DNA from: Christensenella sp. UBA7588
Lineage (GTDB): Bacteria; Bacillota; Clostridia; Christensenellales; CAG-917
Length of the DNA: 25,116 nucleotides
Assembly: GCA_002478945.1 (NCBI GenBank)
Contig: DLKM01000019.1
Span: 1-25,116, forward strand
Direction: 5' to 3'
The position numbers were made by a program, and so were the translations under genes. This document shows positions 8,441-15,295 of the stretch, piece after piece; position 1 is the stretch's first letter; every line of letters starts with the position of its first letter. The notes under the pieces are model-generated. The model worked only from the letters and a program-made list of their open reading frames with translations. It was not told where the DNA came from and ran no database searches.

Positions 8441-9142
8441 TCAAGAATTTCTCCTGAACCCTTTTTCGTCCCTATACTCGGGATGTGCGCTCACATACTC
8501 GTCCTTATCTCCGCAAATCGTATAATCGCATTTGTCTCCGTCGACGCAAGTGCCTGTTCTTATAAGTTTTGCGCGAATAAGTTCCATAGATTTATAATCG
8601 ACGTTGCAAAGCGCAGGCATAATTTCTTCAAGTCCGAATTGCTTTGCAAACTGCGCCGCAGGACACGCCGTAAACTCGTAATATATGGGTTTTCCCTCAT
8701 CGTAAGGCGCGACATTCATTTTGTAATCGTGCCATTTGTCGCATTGCGATTTTGCGGACGTAAACGCCTTGTACATAAGTTTTTCCCAAAACGGTTTGTT
8801 GCAGTTGACGAATCCGAGTTTTTTGAAGGAAGGCAAAATCAGATTTTCCTCCATTTCCTCTATTTCGGCAAAACTCGCAACGTCCTTACACACGGCGTAG
8901 TATGTCATAATCGCAATACAATCGTAAGTGCCGCCTTTGCCGTTGTGAAAGTTGCGTTTGCCGCCCAAATCCGTGCGCCAATCCTTGAGATACTCGACGT
9001 ACCGAAGTTGCACTTTCGTCTAAACGGCGTCACGCTCCTCTTTGGGATAATGAAGCGCGATTTTCTTTTTTATCTCTTTTTCGCACGGCTTCGAATAAAG
9101 AACGTGACAACTTTTATCAAAAACCAAATCTTTGTTTTTCAT
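8441..9142 (-). pseudogene. Second ATC-hydrolase-like gene, interrupted by an in-frame TAG
   Basis: The long open part (9013 to 8441) has the family pattern KDWRTDLGGKRNFHN, ACPAAQFAKQFGLEEIMPAL, CNVDYKSMELI and GDKCDYTICGD. Upstream the same frame runs back without another stop to an ATG at 9142 (MKNKDLVFDKSCHVLY), 40 codons before a TAG at 9022-9020. A purine-rich GAGG lies about 10 bases before that ATG, and a good promoter lies further upstream. The 40-residue stretch therefore belongs to the same gene, which would encode about 233 residues. The TAG may have arisen from a Trp codon. A shortened product from the GTG at 9013 is possible. A nonsense mutation, a sequencing error and readthrough all remain open. 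First gene of the operon. Confidence 0.72.
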
Positions 9143-9247
9143 ATCCCTGCCTCAACTCTCGCAAAGTGCGAGTTTGCACTCTTTGCACTCGATTTGTCGT
9201 CGGTAAGCGTATAGCTTACAATGCGATAATATCCTTTTTACGACCAT

Positions 9248-9275
9248 ATTATAGCACCGTGTTTCAAAAAGGCAA
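9248..9275 (-). promoter_or_regulatory. Promoter of the hydrolase/methyltransferase operon
   Basis: On the minus strand TATAAT (9253-9248) has the extended -10 TG (TGCTATAAT). TTGCCT (9275-9270) lies 16 bases upstream as -35. The operator palindrome begins one base upstream of the -35, so a bound repressor would block polymerase. Confidence 0.72.
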
Positions 9276-9276
9276 C

Positions 9277-9296
9277 CAGTTAGCGGCAACTAACTG
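9277..9296. promoter_or_regulatory. DtxR-like operator in front of the hydrolase operon
   Basis: CAGTTAG-CGGCAA-CTAACTG is a perfect seven-base inverted repeat with a six-base centre. Its core GTTAG-N6-CTAAC is identical in half-sites and spacing to the box at 5112-5127. It also sits in the divergent region before the DUF11-like gene at 9427, which could be co-regulated. Confidence 0.7.
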
Positions 9297-9426
9297 AAAT
9301 ATTTTTCACATTTTGAAAAATTATCGATTCGGAGCAATTAACGCCAAAATATGCGCCCTTTGCGCGGGTTGAAACATATATTGTGATTGTGGATTGAAAA
9401 CACAAAATTATCAAAAGGAGGCTTTT

Positions 9427-9813
9427 ATGGCAAAAACAACGTTAAATCAAGCGGATTTCAGCGGTTCGTACGGCGCGGATAGCGTACCGATTACTTTCGT
9501 CAGCAATCAGGTAACGACCACTATAATCACGGGGCTTACGGCAACGCTCAGCGCAAGCAAACAATACTGGGTGAACGGACCGTTGCTCTACACCGTGGTG
9601 GTTGCGAACAATTCGGGCGAAACTTATTCAAAAGGCGTGCTTCAAGACACGATAGACACGGCAAACGTCACTTTCGATACGGATTACGCCGTACAAATAA
9701 ACGGACAAAAAACGACCGATTATACCTACTCAGGCGGTTTGCTGAGCGTAAATCTACCGGACGTTTCGGACGGTGCGTCGTTGACGGTTTCCTTTCAGGT
9801 TACGCAAGCGTGA
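9427..9813 (+). CDS. Small DUF11-like (Ig-fold repeat) protein
   Basis: A 128-residue protein with one beta-rich domain resembling the DUF11 / 'conserved repeat' family: YTVVVANNSGE, then VLQDTIDTANVTFDTDY, VQINGQ and LTVSFQVTQA. The ATG at 9427 is chosen because AAGGAGG lies six bases upstream; an upstream in-frame ATG at 9394 has no such site. There is no signal peptide or anchor although the fold is usual in surface proteins. The gene is divergent from the hydrolase operon and converges on the large beta-helix protein. A second possible reading frame follows at once. Function unknown, perhaps structural or adhesive. Confidence 0.72.
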   Translation: MAKTTLNQADFSGSYGADSVPITFVSNQVTTTIITGLTATLSASKQYWVNGPLLYTVVVANNSGETYSKGVLQDTIDTANVTFDTDYAVQINGQKTTDYTYSGGLLSVNLPDVSDGASLTVSFQVTQA

Positions 9814-10060
9814 GGCACTCAAAAACTACGCAAAATCGGACGACGAAAACGGCAACGCACCCGTTATATGCTCTCCGTTGAGAGTTTTGTGCGAGTGCCT
9901 GTGCAAAGCAAATTCGAATTGTCCGCAACAAAACGAAAGAAGTAAAACGGGCATAGAAAGACGAATATACTTTAGCAACCAAGTGTTTTTGGTATCGTCG
10001 CAAATCGACGCGAAATCAAACGTCGTAACTGTAACGGACATACGATATTCGGCAATCTAA
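9812..10060 (+). CDS. Possible small protein in the +1 frame after the DUF11-like gene
   Basis: Frame 2 is open from 9785 to the TAA at 10058-10060 and reads like a real protein: ALKNYAKSDDENGNAPVI, a cysteine-rich VLCECLCKANSNCPQ, and FSNQVFLVSSQIDAKSN ending VVTVTDIRYSAI. No ATG, GTG or TTG start occurs in this frame before a TTG at 9878, well inside the protein-like part. Either the frame is reached by a +1 shift at the DUF11 stop (GCG TGA G), or a small indel has removed the start. I give 9812 as the lower limit of the protein-like part, not as a start codon. Family not recognised. Confidence 0.35.
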   Translation, partial: EALKNYAKSDDENGNAPVICSPLRVLCECLCKANSNCPQQNERSKTGIERRIYFSNQVFLVSSQIDAKSNVVTVTDIRYSAI

Positions 10061-10076
10061 ACCGCCGTATCGGCGA

Positions 10077-11924
10077 TTATTCAAAGTCCACGCCCCATTC
10101 GAGCGTAGAAGAATAATCGCCTTTTTCATATTCTTTTTCGTCATCGAGGACAAGTATTACGCCGTTGTTTTCAGACCAAGTTACGTCTATCGTTCCCGCT
10201 TTATCCGTCGTTCCGCTCGCAACGGAGATAGGCGTGCTTTCGAGTATTTGCACGTTTCCGTCCATAAACGCCACGGCGTCGTTTACGATTGCCGACGACG
10301 ATTGCAAGGGACTTTTAAGCGACAGATACAATTCCCATTTCCCGCCGTTCACTCTCGTGTCGGTCAGTTGAAGTTTCCAATCGGGATTTATACGTTTTAC
10401 CGTCGCCGTACCTTTCGGCACGGCAAATGCGTTGAACGGTATGTCGGGCAACGAGGTAACGGACACGCTTCCGTACACGGTTACTTTTTTAGACGTCGTG
10501 AGAAAGTTTTTGTTGCTTTTTACGGTTGCGACGTCCCCGACTATAGGTTTTTTCGTTACGGACAAAGCAAAACTGCCGCTTGCGTTTGCTTCTCCGCTCG
10601 CAGATTGCTCCGAGTCGGAATACTCGATTTTCGACAAAGAATCCGTATTTCCCGTAATCGATTCCGACAAATCGGTTATTCTGTCCACGCTCACGTCAAG
10701 CGAGCCGAGAGCAAGCACCGAAATTTTTGTCAAATCAAAGTTGCTTGCGCTTATCGGATACCCGTCGTCTCCCGTCGAGAGGTTGCTTTGCGTGGAAAGC
10801 ACCGCATTAGATGATAGGTTTTGAGTTATCTCAACGTTTTGTCCGTCCGCTTTCACGAATCTCGAATACGGCGTATCGTCAAATCCGCCCGCCGAAGAAA
10901 ACGGCGTTTTTGCGGTTATCCAGTCGTTCACTTGTTCCGCCGAGATTTTTACGACGTTCGGCGCGCTTGCAGAACCCGTCGCAAAAGAGAACGCTTTCCC
11001 TCCGTTTGCGTAAATCAACACGTTTTTGGGAGAATTGAAATTGATTTGCGAAGCCGTGGAAAAATACGCCGCCGCAGAACTTCCCTTGGTCGGCAAAGAC
11101 AAAAACAGACTTCCGCCGCTTTCTACCGTCAGATTTCCCGAACATTTGAAAAGCGGAACGCCTCCGTTTGCCGTTGCGGACGCATCGAGCGTGGCGTTGC
11201 TTTCGAGCGTACAAGACGAGGCAATGTGCGCGCCCGTTCCCGACGCGTAAAACAAGCCGCCTTTTGTGGAAATCTGCGTCGAAGAACCGCTTTTGAACGT
11301 AAATACGGGTTTTGCCGCGCTGTCCGTATAAAACATATAAGTGCCGAGTGCGTTTATCGTGACTACGGCGTTTTCCTCCACGGTAAAAGCCGAGTTTGCA
11401 AACGGAAACCACACGACGGCTGTTCCCGTCGTCGCACTTTCGAGGCTTACTTTGCCCTGCAATATCAATCGGTTACCCTCGCAAAACTCTTGCGCCGCCG
11501 CGCCTGCGCCGTTTTTTTCTATGCTCACGGTGCAGTTGTCAACGATAGTCGTTCCGTATCGATTGTATATCATTTGCGGACCTTTGTACGATATGCCGCT
11601 CAAAACGATTGTAACGTTGGCGTTTGCCGCGTCGTCGTACACGCAAACGACGCCGTAATAATTGCGTCCGCTCCAATTTACGTTCCGCACCGTAACGGTC
11701 ATCGTGCCTGCGCCTGCAGGAACGTATATCGCGTCGGCATACGACGTGGAATTATTGTCCGTTACCGTATGACCGCCGCCGTCTATTACGAGATTCTTTT
11801 TTGTTACGGGAATCTTTATTCCGCCCGAAAACGCAATATCCGCGCTCAATCCGATTTCCGTCGTCTCCGAATCTTCAACCGCCGCTTTCAACTCTGCAAA
11901 ATTCGACACAATTTTTTCCGCCAC
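10077..11924 (-). CDS. Large beta-helix (pectate-lyase-like adhesive) protein with WxL-like C-terminus
   Basis: About 615 residues, rich in Ser, Thr, Val and Asn. The N-terminal part (FAELKAAVEDSETTEIGLSA, then NLVIDGGGHTVTDNN and NRYGTTIVDNCTV) matches the right-handed beta-helix pattern of the pectate-lyase-like adhesive domain. The C-terminal part (WKLQLTDTRVNGGKWELYL through GDYSSTLEWGVDF) resembles a WxL domain, which binds peptidoglycan in Firmicutes. No signal peptide is seen. I prefer the GTG at 11924 because GGGGG lies eight bases upstream and the protein then starts MAEKIVSNFAELK; the ATG at 11951 has no ribosome site. It converges with the DUF11-like gene. Probably a surface or structural protein, with the export route unclear. 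Confidence 0.75.
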   Translation of the reverse strand: MAEKIVSNFAELKAAVEDSETTEIGLSADIAFSGGIKIPVTKKNLVIDGGGHTVTDNNSTSYADAIYVPAGAGTMTVTVRNVNWSGRNYYGVVCVYDDAANANVTIVLSGISYKGPQMIYNRYGTTIVDNCTVSIEKNGAGAAAQEFCEGNRLILQGKVSLESATTGTAVVWFPFANSAFTVEENAVVTINALGTYMFYTDSAAKPVFTFKSGSSTQISTKGGLFYASGTGAHIASSCTLESNATLDASATANGGVPLFKCSGNLTVESGGSLFLSLPTKGSSAAAYFSTASQINFNSPKNVLIYANGGKAFSFATGSASAPNVVKISAEQVNDWITAKTPFSSAGGFDDTPYSRFVKADGQNVEITQNLSSNAVLSTQSNLSTGDDGYPISASNFDLTKISVLALGSLDVSVDRITDLSESITGNTDSLSKIEYSDSEQSASGEANASGSFALSVTKKPIVGDVATVKSNKNFLTTSKKVTVYGSVSVTSLPDIPFNAFAVPKGTATVKRINPDWKLQLTDTRVNGGKWELYLSLKSPLQSSSAIVNDAVAFMDGNVQILESTPISVASGTTDKAGTIDVTWSENNGVILVLDDEKEYEKGDYSSTLEWGVDFE

Positions 11925-12042
11925 AATTCTATCCCCCAAAACGTCTTTCATAACTATTTACGCAAAACGTTCGCTTTTATGTGATTGAAGCGATATATAT
12001 CGAGCATTGACTGAAAAGAATCCGTATGTTTGAAAAGCGCAA

Positions 12043-12080
12043 TAAAAAAGTTAGTCAAAAGCGTCTGCCTTTGACTAACT
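12043..12080 (-). terminator. Terminator of the aminopeptidase gene
   Basis: AGTTAGTCAAA (12049-12059) pairs perfectly with TTTGACTAACT (12070-12080) around a 10-base loop. On the minus strand the stem is followed by TTTTTTATT. It lies 31 bases after the aminopeptidase stop. Confidence 0.8.
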
Positions 12081-12111
12081 CAATAAAATTCTGCGGTATT
12101 TTTTGTTAAAT

Positions 12112-13869
12112 TCAGATTTCCCTCGTCGCTTTTTCGAGGAATTCCAAATCTTTTCCCTCAAGGTGTTTTCCTATCGTTTTGCGCACGAGTTTGTGATACG
12201 CGTTGAGCCACGCTCTTTCACTTTCGTCAAGCAATTTAACGTCGACGGCGTCAAGGTCGAAAGGCACGAGCGTTATCGTCTCGAAAGCGCAGAACGTGCC
12301 GTATTCGGTCTTTTCTTTTTCCACGCAAAGAATGAGATTCTCGTGTCTGATCCCGAATTTACCCTCTTGATAAAATCCGGGTTCGTTGGACGTTATCATC
12401 CCCGGTAAAACGGCATATTTTGGCGTATGCGCTCTCGGAGAAATGTTTTGCGGTCCTTCGTGAACGTTGAGCAAATATCCGACGCCGTGTCCCGTGCCGT
12501 GCTTGAAATCCATACCGTAAGCGTACATCGGCGCTCTGGAAATCATATCGAGGCGCGCGCCCGTCGTGCCTTTGGGGAAAACCGCTCTCGCAAGTGCGAT
12601 ATGCGATTTAAGGACAATGGTAAACGCTCGCTTTTCTTCGCTCGTAACTTTACCCATCGCAAACGTACGGGTAATGTCCGTCGTACCGTAGCGATACTGC
12701 GCGCCGCTGTCTACGAGCAACAAACCTTTGTTTTCAACCGCCTTGTTCGTTTCGGGCGTTGCGGAATAATGCACTATTGCGCCGTTCGAAGCGTATCCGC
12801 AAATGGTGTCGAAGCTCAAATCGAGGAAGTTTTTGCTCACTTTTCTGAAATTCTCGAGTTTATCCGCAAGCGAAATCTCGCTCATCGGCTCTTTACCCGC
12901 GCGCTCTTTGAGATAACGCATAAATCTGAGCATAGCCACGCCGTCCTCAACGTGCGCTTTTTTCATATTTCGTATCTCTACGGCGTTCTTTATCGCTTTT
13001 CTTACGGTCGTCGGGAAAGATTCGGTTTCTTTTGCGAGCTTTATGCGAGAAAACAGCGCATAGTTGGTCTTTTCTTTGTCGATAAGCACTTGCCCTTCGA
13101 TTGCCGAAACCACGCCGTATACGTCGTTATACGGCAAAACGCCGATATTGTTTTCCGCAAGGATTTTCTTGCATTTTTCGTCGAGTTTTCTCTCGTCGAT
13201 AAAGAGCGTCGCTCCGTCTTTCGATACTATTGCGTAGGCGTAATTGACGGGATTATACATAATGTCGCTGCCGCGCATATTGAAAAGCCACGCAATATCG
13301 TCAAGCGAGGAAACGAGAGCATATTCGCAATTTTGTTTTTCGATGTCTTTTTGCAAGTTTTCGACTTTGCTCTTTATGCTTTCGCCTGCCGCGTTGCTCG
13401 GCAAAAACCACGCTTTCGTGGGCGCAACTTCGGGACGATTTTGCCAAATACTGTCGATTATGTCTCCGCAATCGAGAATCTCGACGCCTTTGACGTTTTT
13501 CTTCAACGCCTCGACAAATTCGACCGTTGCGGTTGTAAAATCAAACGCGATTTTCGGCGTGCAAGAAAGTTTTTTCACAAACTCGAAGATTGACGGAACG
13601 CCTTCTTCTCCTGCTTTCATAAGCACCGTATCCGTTGCTTTGAGTTGCTCTGCCGCCTGAATGAAATATCTTCCGTCAGTCCAAAGATATGCGCCGTCTT
13701 TCGTCACGACAAGCGTTCCCGCACTCCCCGTAAAACCGCAAAGAAACGCGCGCGTCTTGAAGTGGTCTACGACGTATTCGCTGCCGTGGTCGTCGCTCGT
13801 AAACACGATATACGCGTCAATTCCGCCCTGCCTTACAAACTCTTGCAATTTTGTTATATCTTGTTTCAT
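12112..13869 (-). CDS. Xaa-Pro aminopeptidase (aminopeptidase P, family M24)
   Basis: A 585-residue cytoplasmic metallopeptidase that removes N-terminal residues ahead of proline. Two creatinase-like N-terminal domains (GFTGSAGTLVV, LWTDGRYFIQA, later AWLFNMRGSDI) precede the pita-bread catalytic domain. All metal ligands are visible: Asp in LLVDSGAQY, Asp in TTDITRTF, His in HGTGHGVGYLLNVHEGPQ, Glu in NEPGFY and Glu in FETITLVPFD. The three-domain length matches the large XPNPEP1-like form rather than the roughly 440-residue E. coli PepP. The ATG at 13869 has only a weak AGGCGG ahead. It is a single-gene unit with its own promoter (13899-13927) and terminator (12043-12080). Confidence 0.93.
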   Translation of the reverse strand: MKQDITKLQEFVRQGGIDAYIVFTSDDHGSEYVVDHFKTRAFLCGFTGSAGTLVVTKDGAYLWTDGRYFIQAAEQLKATDTVLMKAGEEGVPSIFEFVKKLSCTPKIAFDFTTATVEFVEALKKNVKGVEILDCGDIIDSIWQNRPEVAPTKAWFLPSNAAGESIKSKVENLQKDIEKQNCEYALVSSLDDIAWLFNMRGSDIMYNPVNYAYAIVSKDGATLFIDERKLDEKCKKILAENNIGVLPYNDVYGVVSAIEGQVLIDKEKTNYALFSRIKLAKETESFPTTVRKAIKNAVEIRNMKKAHVEDGVAMLRFMRYLKERAGKEPMSEISLADKLENFRKVSKNFLDLSFDTICGYASNGAIVHYSATPETNKAVENKGLLLVDSGAQYRYGTTDITRTFAMGKVTSEEKRAFTIVLKSHIALARAVFPKGTTGARLDMISRAPMYAYGMDFKHGTGHGVGYLLNVHEGPQNISPRAHTPKYAVLPGMITSNEPGFYQEGKFGIRHENLILCVEKEKTEYGTFCAFETITLVPFDLDAVDVKLLDESERAWLNAYHKLVRKTIGKHLEGKDLEFLEKATREI

Positions 13870-13898
13870 AATCCGCCTGCAAAGAATCTTTTTTGTAT

Positions 13899-13927
13899 AT
13901 TATACCACCCCGCCGATTATATGGCAA
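13899..13927 (-). promoter_or_regulatory. Promoter of the aminopeptidase gene
   Basis: On the minus strand TTGCCA (13927-13922) and TATAAT (13904-13899) are 17 bases apart, about 30 bases before the ATG. Confidence 0.75.
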
Positions 13928-13969
13928 TATTTTTATTTTGCGCATTTTGCCCAAGCGCACCCGACACTT

Positions 13970-13999
13970 AAAAAACGCAACCTGAAAATATCAGGTTGC
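13970..13999 (-). terminator. Terminator at the left end of the hairpin-rich stretch
   Basis: GCAACCTGA (13977-13985) pairs with TCAGGTTGC (13991-13999). On the minus strand the stem runs into GTTTTTT. It nearly repeats the tRNA terminator at 14303-14324. It would end any minus-strand transcript from the non-coding stretch. Confidence 0.6.
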
Positions 14000-14247
14000 A
14001 AGTGATGAATGCAAACAGGACTCGTCCGTCAGCGGAGCGAGATTGCTTGCAATGGGGAGCGGAGCGTGCAGTGTGACCGCAGGTCACAGCCATGCAATGC
14101 ATGGTGACGGCGACCGCCGTCAAGTTCGAGTTCTGTTGCCGAACATCAACATAAGAAAAGAGGCAACAGGGCAAGTCGTTTGCTATGCAAACGGCCGTCC
14201 TGTTCCTTCGGAGGGTATCACACCACACGCAAATGCTACGCATTCTT

Positions 14248-14302
14248 TTTTTTATTTTATACGGCGTTTTGCACAAGCGCAACCGCCGTATAAAATAAAA
14301 AA
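14248..14302. repeat. Perfect 19-base inverted repeat
   Basis: TTTTTTATTTTATACGGCG (14248-14266) is the exact reverse complement of 14284-14302, with a 17-base loop. It abuts the tRNA terminator and may act as a second, bidirectional terminator. Confidence 0.75.
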
Positions 14303-14324
14303 CAACCTGAAAAATTTCAGGTTG
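14297..14324 (-). terminator. Terminator after tRNA-Val
   Basis: CAACCTGAAA (14303-14312) pairs with TTTCAGGTTG (14315-14324). On the minus strand the stem is followed by TTTTTTATTTT. It lies five bases after the tRNA CCA end. Confidence 0.85.
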
Positions 14325-14328
14325 CGTG

Positions 14329-14405
14329 TGGTGGAGGCAACAGGACTCGAACCTGTGACCTCACGGATGTGAACCGTGTGCTCTAACCAACTGAGCCATG
14401 CCTCC
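14329..14405 (-). tRNA. tRNA-Val (anticodon CAC)
   Basis: A full cloverleaf on the minus strand: acceptor GGAGGCA/TGCCTCC, D-arm GCTC...GAGC, anticodon stem CACGG/CCGTG with loop TTCACAT (anticodon CAC, reads GUG), and T-arm ACAGG-TTCGAGT-CCTGT. The discriminator is A and the CCA end is encoded in the DNA. It lies 38 bases after the S21 gene with no terminator between, so it is probably transcribed with it. Confidence 0.93.
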
Positions 14406-14443
14406 GTACGATGCGTGCGTTGCGCGCATCGATTTCGGTTTTG

Positions 14444-14623
14444 TTATGATTTGTACATTCTCTTACGAGCTGCTTCCGCTTTCTTTTTGCGTTTTACGCT
14501 GGGTTTCTCGTAAGCCTCTTTCTTGCGGAGGTCGCCGATGATGCCGTCGCGTGCGCATTTTCTCTTAAAACGGCGGATAGCGTTATCCAAACTTTCATTT
14601 TCGCCGACTTTGACTGTAGACAT
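14444..14623 (-). CDS. rpsU: 30S ribosomal protein S21
   Basis: A 59-residue basic protein matching bS21: STVKVGENESLDNAIRRFKR, then a lysine/arginine-rich tail ending KKAEAARKRMYKS. It binds the 30S platform near the 3' end of 16S rRNA. The ATG at 14623 is preceded by GGAGGT at seven bases, better than the in-frame GTG at 14632, which lies inside that site. A strong promoter lies at 14658-14685. The tRNA-Val gene follows on the same strand. Confidence 0.95.
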   Translation of the reverse strand: MSTVKVGENESLDNAIRRFKRKCARDGIIGDLRKKEAYEKPSVKRKKKAEAARKRMYKS

Positions 14624-14657
14624 CTTTTTCACCTCCTCGAAATGAATTTACCCTACT

Positions 14658-14685
14658 ATTATACACAAAAATGCGCCGATGTCAA
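14658..14685 (-). promoter_or_regulatory. Promoter of rpsU (and probably tRNA-Val)
   Basis: On the minus strand a consensus TTGACA (14685-14680) and TATAAT (14663-14658) are 16 bases apart, the latter with an upstream TG (TGTGTATAAT). Confidence 0.88.
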
Positions 14686-14726
14686 ATAAAAATACCACAA
14701 CATACCGCGCTTTTTGCATTATTCGA

Positions 14727-15185
14727 TTACGTCGCGCTATTTGAAAGAATGCGGTTGATTTTTCTAACCGCGACTTCCGCTTCGTCGACGTAGGTTATCT
14801 TGATTGTTTCGTTATTTTTGGTGTTGATTAACAAAGTACCGGGAGAATACGACCAAACGGGTACTCTCGTCTTTTTGGTGCAAACCGATTCAATCTCGTC
14901 GACGGAGACGTTGCGGATGTGTTTTTTATCGACGTGAAACTCAAACGTTCTCGTTTGGGCATCGTACGACACCGCCACTTTCGGCTTTTTTATAAAAATT
15001 ATGAAAAACACGAAGCTTACGGCAAAAAACGCCGCCATAAATATGCCGATAACCACATACATACTTACGTTGGGAGTTCCGCCGTATTTTTCCGCAAAAA
15101 CGTATAAACCCAAGCCGAATGCAAACAACTCGAGCATCGTCCTGACGATATACTTCCTCGCCGTGCAGGCAATCGTTTCTTTCAT
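14727..15185 (-). CDS. Small membrane protein with PH-like cytoplasmic domain, function unknown
   Basis: A 152-residue protein not assigned to a named gene. Two membrane helices are clear (about residues 15-31 and 42-66). The soluble C-terminal part is beta-rich (VAVSYDAQTRTFEFHVDKKH, VDEIESVCTKKTRVPV, GTLLINTKNNETIKITYVDE), a pattern like bacterial PH-like domains behind a two-helix hairpin. The ribosome site ahead of the ATG at 15185 is weak. It has its own promoter with a perfect TATAAT and stands alone between rpsU and the lysine transporter. Confidence 0.75.
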   Translation of the reverse strand: MKETIACTARKYIVRTMLELFAFGLGLYVFAEKYGGTPNVSMYVVIGIFMAAFFAVSFVFFIIFIKKPKVAVSYDAQTRTFEFHVDKKHIRNVSVDEIESVCTKKTRVPVWSYSPGTLLINTKNNETIKITYVDEAEVAVRKINRILSNSAT

Positions 15186-15230
15186 ATACTTTCTAAATCC
15201 GAAAATTTATTTCCTTGTTTCATTGAATTT

Positions 15231-15259
15231 ATTATACTCTATACTCGTTGAATTTTCAA
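15231..15259 (-). promoter_or_regulatory. Promoter of the small membrane protein gene
   Basis: On the minus strand TTGAAA (15259-15254) and TATAAT (15236-15231) are 17 bases apart. The -35 lies within a bulged inverted repeat (15256-15287). Confidence 0.75.
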
Positions 15260-15295
15260 GGGCAGATTGCACTTCTCTGCCTTGAAACTTTGCTG

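Larger units (their letters stand above)
13977..14325. repeat. Hairpin-rich non-coding stretch with degenerate copies of the tRNA-Val 3' end
   Basis: No convincing gene is seen. Perfect or near-perfect stems follow one another: 14021-14041 (CTCGTCCG/CGGA-G-CGAG), 14042-14053 (ATTGC/GCAAT), 14072-14088 (TGTGACC/GGTCACA), 14090-14104 (CCATGCA/TGCATGG), 14105-14122 (TGACGGC/GCCGTCA), 14133-14169 (CTGTTGCC/GGCAACAG) and 14177-14193 (CGTTTGC/GCAAACG). A 19-base stem follows at 14248-14302. Both ends carry nearly the same CAACCTGA/TCAGGTTG hairpin. Pieces resembling the tRNA T-arm and acceptor strand recur in both orientations (14011-14024, 14124-14140, 14160-14175). It may be a repetitive palindromic element, decayed tRNA copies or a structured RNA. 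Confidence 0.6.

Noticed and set aside
9020..9022. TAG read as an amino acid (recoded stop) in this organism
   Set aside because: The other ATC-hydrolase-like gene ends in TAG at 5256 at the normal family length, so TAG acts as a stop here. A nonsense mutation is simpler.
10821..11984. Long plus-strand frames opposite the beta-helix protein, and similar ones opposite the ABC genes and aminopeptidase
   Set aside because: Arg-rich, patternless translations that mirror real genes; no ribosome sites.
13968..14282. 104-codon minus-strand frame and a 109-codon plus-strand frame through the hairpin-rich stretch
   Set aside because: Both run through contiguous palindromes and a terminator, and the plus-strand frame runs into the tRNA. 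Composition fits non-coding palindromic DNA, not protein.
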